5,440 nt of DNA from Desulfobacteraceae bacterium (lineage in GTDB: Bacteria > Desulfobacterota > Desulfobacteria > Desulfobacterales > Desulfobacteraceae): NCBI GenBank assembly GCA_022712835.1, contig JAFLJU010000146.1, positions 1-5,440 on the forward strand, in the 5' to 3' direction. Shown piece after piece: positions 1-5,293 of this stretch. The notes beneath the pieces are model-generated. The model was not told the DNA's origin. It saw only the letters and a list, made by a program, of their open reading frames with translations, and ran no database searches. The translations under genes and the position numbers were made by a program. How positions within the stretch are numbered: the stretch's first letter is position 1; each line of letters begins with the position of its first letter.

Positions 1-330
1 CTTGGCCATCAGATGCCAAAGGAATGGGTCCTGGGGATCGATACGTATCCCCTGCTCCAGGGTGGCAAATGCAGCAGCAAGCTCATTTGACCGGATCTGC
101 TCCTCCGCCTTTTTCGTCAGGGCAATGATAATATCCCGACGGGGTGCTTGCCTGGATACAGATGCATGGGAGACACCTATCTGGGGCAAATTTTTTGCGG
201 GAGCGGTTTGGGGCCGATCTTTGGTGTGCCGATCTTTGGTGTGCTGGCCCGGGGTGTACTGGCCGGCACAGGCGGACAGAAAAAGACTTCCCAAAAGGCA
301 GAAGATCCATATTAGTGGTTGCCGATTCAT
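1..330 (-). CDS. TPR lipoprotein, LpoP-like candidate PBP1b activator (3' end outside window)
   Basis: Open frame of 110 codons from the ATG at 330 to the window edge; the C-terminus is missing. The N-terminus is a lipoprotein signal: a basic start (MNRQ), a hydrophobic stretch at about residues 5-17, and a lipobox LSAC with C21 as the lipidated cysteine. The residue after C21 is Ala, not Asp, which fits outer-membrane sorting. Residues 22-65 form a polar, Pro/Gln/Lys-rich linker containing HTKDR twice (30-39). From about residue 66 a helical TPR-like segment begins (AEEQIRSNELAAAFATLEQG, then IDPQDPFLWHLMA). The gene overlaps the end of the PBP1b gene by ATGA, so translation is probably coupled. 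LpoP of Pseudomonas aeruginosa, a TPR lipoprotein that activates PBP1b and is encoded beside it, has the same architecture and context; the assignment here is inference from architecture and position. It could instead be a generic TPR lipoprotein. Confidence 0.85.
   Translation of the reverse strand, partial: MNRQPLIWIFCLLGSLFLSACAGQYTPGQHTKDRHTKDRPQTAPAKNLPQIGVSHASVSRQAPRRDIIIALTKKAEEQIRSNELAAAFATLEQGIRIDPQDPFLWHLMAK
213..244. repeat. 15-bp tandem duplication in the lipoprotein linker
   Basis: Two perfect copies of a 15-base unit plus two bases of a third (period 15; plus-strand core gatctttggtgtgc). Because the period is a multiple of three it stays in frame and encodes HTKDR twice (residues 30-39) in the linker between lipid anchor and TPR region. 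It looks like a recent slippage duplication that lengthens a flexible tether. Confidence 0.9.
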
Positions 331-2702
331 TTTGTCCTCTCCTTTGTCCTCTCCTTTATCATCTCCTTGATCCAGTCCATTAAATACCGGGGTTTTTTAT
401 TTTTTTTATGGGTTGATGGCGAAGTCGCCCCGGAACTACAGACAGAATTGCCCTTGGGAACAGATCCCTTGATAAAGGGGATGGCCATGGCATCTGGACA
501 GTTTTCCTGGGTTCTAAGCCCGGTGTTACCGTCCACCACGGCCCACTCCACATTTTCCGGTGCCGCAAGCCCCAGGGGCTGGTTTGAAATCTGGCCCATG
601 AGATGCCCGAAGATCTGCATGGCCCCGGCGGCCCCGGTGAGGTTACAGGGTTTATTGTCATCCCTTCCCACCCATACCACGGCCAGACGATTGCCGGAAA
701 ACCCTGCAAACCAGCTATCTTTCAAATCATTGGTGCTCCCGGTCTTACCCGCCACCCCCAGGTTTTTTGGCAATATCTTTCCAAGGGATTTGCCCGTCCC
801 TTCCAGAACAACCGCCTGGAGCATCTTGTTCACTAAAAAAACAGCCCCGGAATCCAGGCGCTGTTCAATGGTCAAGGGGTATCTCTGGAGCAGGTCACCT
901 CCGGGCGTATAAATGCTCCGGATCGCTTTAGCTGGGGAATAGAATCCATTGGCAGCAAGGGTCTGGTAGATCTGGGCCACCTCAAAGGGTGACATTTCCA
1001 AACTGCCCAGCAGGGAAGAGGGATAGAGGGGAACCTGTCTTTTAAACCCCAGTTTCTGCAAGGTATCAAATATGGTTGAAAGGCCGATATCCATTCCCAA
1101 CCGAACCGTTGATACATTATAGGAATTCACCAGGGCACGATACAGGGGCACCTGGCCATGGTATTGCCTGTCAAAGTTTTTGGGCACCCAGTCCTGGCCG
1201 TTGGAAAGTTTTACCCTGATGGGACCGTCATCCACCCGGGTCACCAGAGTATAGGCTTCAGGATGGCTCAGTGCCGTCAAAAAAACCGCCGGTTTAACAA
1301 GGGAACCGATTGGACGCCGGGCATCCAGCGCACGGTTAAACCCTTGTTTATGGGGATTTTTCCCCCCGACCAGGGCCAGAATCTCATTGCTACCCGTGGC
1401 CGTTACCACCACACTTGCCTCAAGCATCTTCCCGGGGACGCCTTTCTTTGTTGATAGCCGTTTGAGTTGGGAGTCCAGGACCTGCCGGGCGGCTATCTGA
1501 ACCTGGGGATCCAGGGCCGTAAAAATTTTCAACCCCATGGATCTTAAATCGGTTTCCCGATATTCTGTCAGCAACTGACGTTTGATAAGATCCAGGTAAT
1601 CAGGAAAAATAGCATTGCCTGGTACCGGTGTTTTGATCACCCCCAGGGGCAGGGTCATGACCTTGTCCATTTGACCCCTTGAAATAAGCTTTTGTTCCCC
1701 CATCATCTTGAGCACCCTGTTCCGTCGACCCAGTGCCCTGTCCGGATATTTATGGGGGTTATAATAGGAAGGTCCCTTGAGCATCCCTACCAAAAGCGCT
1801 ACTTCATGGGGCCTGGCATCCCGGATGGATTTCCCAAAATAAAAAACACAAGCCAGGCCAAACCCATGGATTGCGCGGTTACCGTCCTGGCCCAGATAGA
1901 CCTCGTTTACATAGGCTTCCAGGATCTGTTGTTTGTCATAATTTAATTCCAGAGCTGCTGCCATGAAAAGTTCATTCACCTTCCGGGTCAAGGTTTTTTC
2001 CCGGGACAAAAAAAAGTTTCTGGCCAGCTGCTGGGTAATGGTACTGGCCCCCTGGGTCATTTCTAGGTTTTTAATATTTACCAACATAGCCCGGAAAATA
2101 GCCTGGTAATTCACGCCGTAATGGGTATAAAAGGTTCTGTCTTCCACAGCGATAATGGTGTTTGGCAAAAGAGAGGGCAAATTTTTAAGATCCACCAGGA
2201 TCCGGTCCTCTTTGGATGCCGGATAGAAGCTGCCCACCAGCATAGGGTCCAGCCTCACCATATCTGGAACACGCAGTTTATCAGGATCTTTTAATACCAC
2301 AACCCTATTCTTTTCAATTTCCAGGTAAAGCCCATGGGAAGAAGTTTTCCGGTCCCCAAAATCAAAGGGCCTGCAGAAAAGACTAAAACGGTTGCCGCTC
2401 CGGGTATATTTTCCAGGGGCATCCATGTCGTTGAAGCCAGGTTCCTTTATATATCCCATGAGGGCAAGTTCTTTTTCCAGCATGTTTGGGGAAAGCACCA
2501 TACCGGGATATAGCACCAAAGGGCGGGCATAGACCCGGGCGGGTAACTCCCAGAGCCTCCCTTCAAATTTTTCCTTCACGATTTTGTTAAACCCTGAAAA
2601 ATGCCAGTAAAAAAAACCGACTCCCAGCAGTCCCGCCCAAAAAAGAATTAAGCCCCACCGTGTGGTTTTCATTTTATATCGGATACTAATCCTCCAACCC
2701 AT
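327..2702 (-). CDS. mrcB: Bifunctional class A penicillin-binding protein, PBP1b type
   Basis: Peptidoglycan synthase that polymerises lipid II (GT51 glycosyltransferase) and crosslinks the strands (transpeptidase), anchored in the inner membrane with its catalytic domains in the periplasm. In the 791-residue product: one membrane segment at about 15-35; a UB2H-like region at about 45-135 (LPARVYARPLVLYPG), typical of PBP1b; GT51 motifs EDRTFYTHYG (187-196, catalytic E187), GASTITQQLARN (218-229), RKVNE (240-244), KQQILEAYVNEVYLG (257-271) and RRNRVLKMM (326-334). Transpeptidase motifs are SLVK (467-470, nucleophile S467), SYN (527-529) and KTGST (653-657). All key residues are present; E. 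coli PBP1b is slightly longer (844). The tail is basic and ends in KEMI-KERT-KERT-K. The start is uncertain: the ATG at 2702 overlaps the radical SAM gene by 17 bases and has only a weak AGG three bases away, whereas the in-frame ATG at 2672 (M11) leaves a 13-base gap and lies 18 bases after GGAGG. Confidence 0.97.
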   Translation of the reverse strand: MGWRISIRYKMKTTRWGLILFWAGLLGVGFFYWHFSGFNKIVKEKFEGRLWELPARVYARPLVLYPGMVLSPNMLEKELALMGYIKEPGFNDMDAPGKYTRSGNRFSLFCRPFDFGDRKTSSHGLYLEIEKNRVVVLKDPDKLRVPDMVRLDPMLVGSFYPASKEDRILVDLKNLPSLLPNTIIAVEDRTFYTHYGVNYQAIFRAMLVNIKNLEMTQGASTITQQLARNFFLSREKTLTRKVNELFMAAALELNYDKQQILEAYVNEVYLGQDGNRAIHGFGLACVFYFGKSIRDARPHEVALLVGMLKGPSYYNPHKYPDRALGRRNRVLKMMGEQKLISRGQMDKVMTLPLGVIKTPVPGNAIFPDYLDLIKRQLLTEYRETDLRSMGLKIFTALDPQVQIAARQVLDSQLKRLSTKKGVPGKMLEASVVVTATGSNEILALVGGKNPHKQGFNRALDARRPIGSLVKPAVFLTALSHPEAYTLVTRVDDGPIRVKLSNGQDWVPKNFDRQYHGQVPLYRALVNSYNVSTVRLGMDIGLSTIFDTLQKLGFKRQVPLYPSSLLGSLEMSPFEVAQIYQTLAANGFYSPAKAIRSIYTPGGDLLQRYPLTIEQRLDSGAVFLVNKMLQAVVLEGTGKSLGKILPKNLGVAGKTGSTNDLKDSWFAGFSGNRLAVVWVGRDDNKPCNLTGAAGAMQIFGHLMGQISNQPLGLAAPENVEWAVVDGNTGLRTQENCPDAMAIPFIKGSVPKGNSVCSSGATSPSTHKKNKKPRYLMDWIKEMIKERTKERTK
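331..366 (-). repeat. 12-bp tandem repeat carrying repeated Shine-Dalgarno cores for the lipoprotein gene
   Basis: Three 12-base units end directly at the lipoprotein ATG. Read on the minus strand they are ggagatgataaa, then ggagaggacaaa twice. The two proximal units are identical and the distal one differs at two bases. Each unit contains GGAG; the nearest core lies 8 bases before the ATG, a good ribosome-binding distance, and the others lie 20 and 32 bases upstream. The same bases encode the final KEMI-KERT-KERT residues of the PBP, so the repeat serves both as coding tail and as translation-initiation region. Confidence 0.85.
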
Positions 2703-3585
2703 ATACCTGACGAGGCGTTAAATATTGGGGAAATCGATCCGCAAGGGATTTGCACATCTCCGAACAAAAATGGCATTCATCAACATATCGGTCGGCATGG
2801 GTCAGGTGATAGGTTTGGGCAAGAGATACCGGTCCCCCCTTAAGCAATGGTCCGCAAACAGGATGGGTGTCGGGATCATAGGAGGTCAGCACCTCGGCCA
2901 GGGAGGTTTCAAGATAATTGCCCATGCTCAGCCCCTGGCAGACATGAACATTGCCAAAGGGATCAATATGAACACGCCCGGGATCCCTTAAATTTTCCAT
3001 TTTGCATTCTCCAAGTTCCTGCCATGGCCGGGTGGGCAGATCCTTTACCAGAGTTTCCACGGCACGGCCCCGCAGTTTTGGCCCCCCGGCATACAAAGGT
3101 TCCCCCCTGGTATGATTCTCACGGTGGGTCACCTGGGGCTTTTCAACACAGATGGTCCTAACGGTCATTCCAAGTTCCCTGGCAGCCTGGGCCGCCATTT
3201 GCCCCGGGGTGTTGTCATTCTCCCCGTGATGATAGGCATCATCCCCGGGCTCAATGGTTTTTAATCCAACCGCCTGCAAGGGCCGAAGCCATAATTTTGC
3301 ATCCTCAACACCGGTGGCCCAGTAACAGTTGGTTTCTATGGCAGTATCAAATCCTGCCTGTGTTACCTGACGGATCCCCTCATGAAGTAACCCATAGTAT
3401 AGGAAGGGTTCTCCCCCTTCAAAACTGATGGATCGAATCGTTTTGATTTCTTTTGCCTGGCGGATGAGCCCGGTCAGTTGTTCCAAAGTAAATACGCCGG
3501 TTCTCTCGGGACCACAGAACAAAAAACAATGGTCACAGGCATATGGACAGCTATAGGTTAATAACACATGCAGCCCTGTAATCAT
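2686..3585 (-). CDS. Radical SAM protein of unknown substrate with C-terminal cysteine cluster
   Basis: A 299-residue radical SAM enzyme. The cluster motif CPYACDHC (C13, C17, C20; CX3CX2C) near the N-terminus binds the [4Fe-4S] cluster that cleaves S-adenosylmethionine. GGEP (57-60) is the usual SAM-contact motif after strand 2. The C-terminal third has DPFGNVHVCQG (C216) followed by GNYLETSLAEVL, reminiscent of SPASM/twitch domains, then CHFCSEMC (C271, C274, C278); with C194 these could hold an auxiliary Fe-S cluster, which is inference. The start at 3585 is preferred: GAGGGGG lies 5 bases upstream and the radical SAM fold begins at once, whereas the upstream ATG at 3684 would add 33 non-conserved-looking residues. 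The stop lies inside or just before the PBP1b gene, implying an operon. I recognise the family style (about 300 residues, ending near LTPRQVYG) but know no reaction for it. No obvious peptide substrate gene is adjacent. Confidence 0.93.
   Translation of the reverse strand: MITGLHVLLTYSCPYACDHCFLFCGPERTGVFTLEQLTGLIRQAKEIKTIRSISFEGGEPFLYYGLLHEGIRQVTQAGFDTAIETNCYWATGVEDAKLWLRPLQAVGLKTIEPGDDAYHHGENDNTPGQMAAQAARELGMTVRTICVEKPQVTHRENHTRGEPLYAGGPKLRGRAVETLVKDLPTRPWQELGECKMENLRDPGRVHIDPFGNVHVCQGLSMGNYLETSLAEVLTSYDPDTHPVCGPLLKGGPVSLAQTYHLTHADRYVDECHFCSEMCKSLADRFPQYLTPRQVYGLED
2691..2695 (-). promoter_or_regulatory. Candidate ribosome-binding site for the PBP1b gene
   Basis: GGAGG within the last codons of the radical SAM gene. 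It lies downstream of the ATG at 2702 and 18 bases before the ATG at 2672, longer than the usual 5-10 base spacing. It is the only strong SD-like sequence near either start, so it mildly favours the internal start M11 but does not settle it. Confidence 0.4.
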
Positions 3586-3590
3586 TTCAA

Positions 3591-3597
3591 CCCCCTC
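3591..3597 (-). promoter_or_regulatory. Ribosome-binding site that sets the radical SAM start
   Basis: GAGGGGG on the minus strand, followed by five bases (ttgaa) and the ATG at 3585. This purine-rich site decides for the 299-residue product over the 332-codon open frame that starts at 3684. Confidence 0.75.
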
Positions 3598-3636
3598 TAT
3601 TTTTTGGGTTAATGCAAAGAGAATCCGATCATGCCA

Positions 3637-3664
3637 GATGACGCGTGAAAGATGAAGCGTGAAA
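3637..3664. repeat. Imperfect 14-bp tandem repeat upstream of the radical SAM gene
   Basis: Plus strand gatgacgcgtgaaa followed directly by gatgaagcgtgaaa, identical at 13 of 14 positions. It lies about 50-80 bases upstream of the radical SAM start. It could be a regulator site in tandem or the remnant of a dispersed genomic repeat; the sequence alone does not distinguish these. Confidence 0.6.
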
Positions 3665-3786
3665 TTTGAATTGGAACTTTTCATCTAAAAATAATAGTAT
3701 CGAAATATTCAATTTGATGGAAGAAAAATTTAAAGATTCCCATAAAATCACATTGAATGTTGGCGCTCGGTTTTCGGATCGCCACA

Positions 3787-3823
3787 AAGAAAAAAAGGGC
3801 AGAGAAAATATTCCCCGCCCTTT
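3787..3823 (-). terminator. Rho-independent terminator of the toxin-antitoxin operon
   Basis: On the minus strand AAAGGGC-GGGGAA pairs with TTCTCT-GCCCTTT around a TATT tetraloop. This is a 13-bp stem including two G-U pairs, followed by a T-rich run (seven T, then CTTT). It lies about 50 bases after the toxin stop and separates the toxin-antitoxin pair from the radical SAM unit. Confidence 0.88.
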
Positions 3824-3874
3824 GATGGCTAATATGCCGTTTACAATCAATATTTATTGGAAATCAATTGACTT

Positions 3875-4330
3875 CTATTCCAACCTTGAATCATATGGAT
3901 AATCCAAAGGCCCCCCGACAACCATATTTCTGAAATCTGGATGATTCGGGTTGATCAACAAATTGCTTTCACCCGGGATGATTTTACTGGAGAGCGACAA
4001 AACTGCATGTTCCCCCCGGGAAAGCCACTGATCTCCAAAAGATTGTGAGATTGTTGTTGGGGGAACCAAGTCCCAGCCATCAGGCAACTCATCAGGCGTA
4101 AAAATCCAAGCTTCATCAAAAGAGATAGAAATGCATTGATATTGTTCTAACTGCTTGTATGAAGGCAGGTGAGCCAATGCTTCTAAGGTGGCCAAGGCTA
4201 AACTGCTTGATGTATAGACAATCCTTGAACCGACGCTATTCCACCTGCCACCACCTCTTGCGGCACCTTCACCAGTAAAAGCGTTCCCAATATACTTTTC
4301 TTTGACAATCCTCCAGGCGGTGACCGCCAT
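3875..4330 (-). CDS. RES-domain toxin of a type II Xre-RES toxin-antitoxin system
   Basis: A 151-residue protein made almost entirely of one RES domain, the usual length for the family. Characterised members act on NAD+: MbcT degrades NAD+, and ParT ADP-ribosylates a metabolic enzyme using NAD+. Expected residues are visible: WRI with R7, the GGGRWN motif with R29, Y39 in VYTS, the conserved glutamate E50 at the end of SLALATLE, and the serine segment SKIIPGESN (S115) running into NPNHPDF (127-133). All three residues that name the family (R, E, S) appear intact, so the toxin is likely active. It is cytoplasmic, with no signal peptide. The ATG at 4330 overlaps the antitoxin stop in TAATG, so translation is coupled and the antitoxin is made first. 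Whether it hydrolyses NAD+ or modifies a protein target cannot be read from the sequence. Confidence 0.95.
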   Translation of the reverse strand: MAVTAWRIVKEKYIGNAFTGEGAARGGGRWNSVGSRIVYTSSSLALATLEALAHLPSYKQLEQYQCISISFDEAWIFTPDELPDGWDLVPPTTISQSFGDQWLSRGEHAVLSLSSKIIPGESNLLINPNHPDFRNMVVGGPLDYPYDSRLE

Positions 4331-4959
4331 TATGCGAAAATCCCTTCATCGATCCTTATTAAAAGCTGTTCTACTTCCTTGGCACCAAGCTCAGTCTTTG
4401 CAAATTCAAGAGGGGGAACACCTCCAAGCGCTTGGGCATCTTCTTTCAGCCATTTTCTTGCATATTCTTCATTGCCATCGAATGTATCTAATGCCTGTTT
4501 ATAAAGATTTAGAATTCTATAGATCCTTTCTGACTCCGTGGGAGAAAAATAGCCTTTCTTTTTGCGGTTGGCCAAGGTACTGATAGGTATCCTAATGATT
4601 TCAGCTAAAGCTTTATCTGAGAGACCCAAAAAGTCACATAGCTCTCGGAAAACGACTGTTGAAAGGCCGTCATCTATTATTTCTATCACTGTTTGGGTTG
4701 GAAAAAAAAGGGACTGCTGTCCTTTTGATATCAAGATATTCACTTTCGCTGGTGAGCTAAATGGATCTGACCCTGAAAGACTTTTAACACGAGAACGTCG
4801 GCCTTGCAGTCGGCCCGTCAGTGTGCTCACCACTTTGTGCAGTCCATTCGGCCAAGGATTAATTGAAACCACTTGGTCAACAAGAACTTCTCCTATGGTC
4901 TTCCGTGTTAACGATCCACGATTAGTTTTAACTTTTGTTTTTTTTGGAGGCGATGTCAT
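4330..4959 (-). CDS. Xre/MbcA/ParS-family antitoxin (DUF2384) with long N-terminal extension
   Basis: A 209-residue antitoxin for the RES toxin encoded directly after it. In this family the C-terminal DUF2384 domain plugs the toxin active site and the HTH region binds the operon promoter. Visible here: an Xre-like HTH region at about 100-150 (FRELCDFLGLSDKALAEIIR, then ISTLANRKKKG and LSxxES-like FSPTESERIYRIL), and the toxin-binding C-terminus at about 155-209 (EEYARKWL, ALGGVPPLEFAKTELG, VEQLLIRIDEGIFA). The first ~95 residues are unusual: basic (PKKTKVKTNRG, GRLQGRRSRVKS) and not part of the core domain; typical members have a shorter leader. The start at 4959 is chosen because AGAAGGAG lies 5 bases upstream. 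The ATG at 4977 would fall only about 9 bases after the predicted transcription start and would place that SD inside the gene. Confidence 0.93.
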   Translation of the reverse strand: MTSPPKKTKVKTNRGSLTRKTIGEVLVDQVVSINPWPNGLHKVVSTLTGRLQGRRSRVKSLSGSDPFSSPAKVNILISKGQQSLFFPTQTVIEIIDDGLSTVVFRELCDFLGLSDKALAEIIRIPISTLANRKKKGYFSPTESERIYRILNLYKQALDTFDGNEEYARKWLKEDAQALGGVPPLEFAKTELGAKEVEQLLIRIDEGIFA

Positions 4960-4964
4960 ATTAA

Positions 4965-4972
4965 CTCCTTCT
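4965..4972 (-). promoter_or_regulatory. Ribosome-binding site that sets the antitoxin start
   Basis: AGAAGGAG on the minus strand, five bases before the ATG at 4959. The near-perfect SD at ideal spacing makes M7 of the longer open frame the real start. Confidence 0.85.
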
Positions 4973-4992
4973 ATCATGCTCTTTATAGAATA

Positions 4993-5021
4993 ATGATATT
5001 ACCTATTTGGAACAAAGTCAA
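4993..5021 (-). promoter_or_regulatory. Sigma-70-type promoter of the toxin-antitoxin operon
   Basis: On the minus strand TTGACT (5016-5021, five of six consensus) and TATCAT (4993-4998, five of six) are separated by exactly 17 bases. The predicted start near 4986 gives a leader of about 27 bases containing the AGAAGGAG site. Confidence 0.8.
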
Positions 5022-5025
5022 ATGG
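5002..5025. promoter_or_regulatory. Candidate antitoxin operator overlapping the -35 element
   Basis: Inverted repeat with ATTTG (5005-5009) and CAAAT (5019-5023) arms separated by 9 bases, extendable to CCATTTG against CAAATaGG with one extra base. It covers the -35 element, where an autorepressing Xre antitoxin would be expected to bind. The arms are short, so chance is possible. Confidence 0.4.
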
Positions 5026-5112
5026 ACCCCCCCAATGCCTATCAAGATTTTTTGATGACACCTTCCTATGATTTCAGCCATAAAAAAAAAGAACCGGTCA
5101 CAAAATGGGCAC

Positions 5113-5153
5113 AAAAAATCAAAAAGGACCTACAGAGTTTTCTGTAAGTCCTT
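5113..5153 (-). terminator. Terminator downstream of the tRNA-Val gene
   Basis: On the minus strand AAGGAC-t-TACAGA pairs with TCTGTA-g-GTCCTT: 12 pairs with one internal mismatch around an AAAC loop, followed by TTTGATTTTTTG. It begins about 10 bases after the tRNA CCA end. The plus-strand copy also ends in a T run, so it may be bidirectional, although no plus-strand gene needs it here. Confidence 0.85.
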
Positions 5154-5162
5154 GATTTTTTA

Positions 5163-5238
5163 TGGTAGGCACGAGCAGACTTGAACTGCTGACTTCTACC
5201 GTGTCGGGGTAGCACTCTACCAACTGAGTTACGCGCCT
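5163..5238 (-). tRNA. tRNA-Val (anticodon GAC), with atypical C33
   Basis: A 76-nucleotide cloverleaf with encoded CCA. The acceptor stem AGGCGCG/CGTGCCT pairs at all seven positions (one G-U), with discriminator A73. The D-arm is ACTC/GAGT with G18G19, and the T-arm AGCAG/CTGCT with loop TTCAAGT. Tertiary partners T8-A14 and G15-C48 are present. The anticodon stem CTACC/GGTAG encloses the loop CCGACAC, giving anticodon GAC, which reads GUC and GUU valine codons. Position 33, almost always U in elongator tRNAs because it makes the anticodon U-turn, is C here; position 32 is also C. All other hallmarks are intact, and the gene has a promoter and a terminator, so it appears expressed rather than decayed. 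Confidence 0.92.
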
Positions 5239-5251
5239 TTAGTGTCTGCTG

Positions 5252-5280
5252 TTTCTATCAAACCCCGCATTTTGTGTCAA
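5252..5280 (-). promoter_or_regulatory. Promoter of the tRNA-Val gene
   Basis: On the minus strand a perfect TTGACA (5275-5280) is followed after 17 bases by TAGAAA (5252-5257, four of six). The predicted start lies a few bases before the mature tRNA 5' end. The -35 is 13 bases beyond the stop of the upstream gene, and no terminator separates them, so read-through from that gene into the tRNA is also possible. Confidence 0.7.
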
Positions 5281-5293
5281 GAAAAACTAATAC

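Larger units (their letters stand above)
3586..3786 (-). other. AT-rich leader region of the radical SAM-PBP1b-lipoprotein unit
   Basis: This region lies between the toxin-antitoxin terminator and the radical SAM start. It must hold the promoter of the downstream unit if the terminator works, yet no strong sigma-70 promoter stands out. The best guess is TACTAT at about 3689-3694 (minus strand) as a -10 element, 17 bases after a poor -35 (TTCCAT). Short open frames here look non-coding. Confidence 0.35.

Noticed and set aside
319..912. Plus-strand open frame of 197 codons
   Set aside because: It lies antisense to the transpeptidase half of PBP1b, whose catalytic motifs are intact; its own translation shows no recognisable domain.
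3610..3635. Possible sigma-54 promoter (TGGCAT ... TTTGCAT) upstream of the radical SAM gene
   Set aside because: The spacing between the GG and GC elements does not fit the required arrangement.
3629..3902. Short open frames on both strands between toxin and radical SAM gene (possible small peptide substrate of the radical SAM enzyme)
   Set aside because: One contains the terminator hairpin in its coding sequence, the other overlaps the toxin end; neither has a good ribosome-binding site or a cysteine- or glycine-rich core like a modified-peptide precursor.
4562..4993. Plus-strand open frame of 143 codons
   Set aside because: It is antisense to the antitoxin gene and runs into its promoter; the product has no domain character.
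4983..5081. Minus-strand 32-codon open frame upstream of the antitoxin
   Set aside because: It runs through the promoter elements and the likely operator, and lies upstream of the predicted transcription start.
5163..5185. tRNA 3' end as an attachment site
   Set aside because: I found no second copy of the tRNA 3' sequence and no integrase gene within the window.
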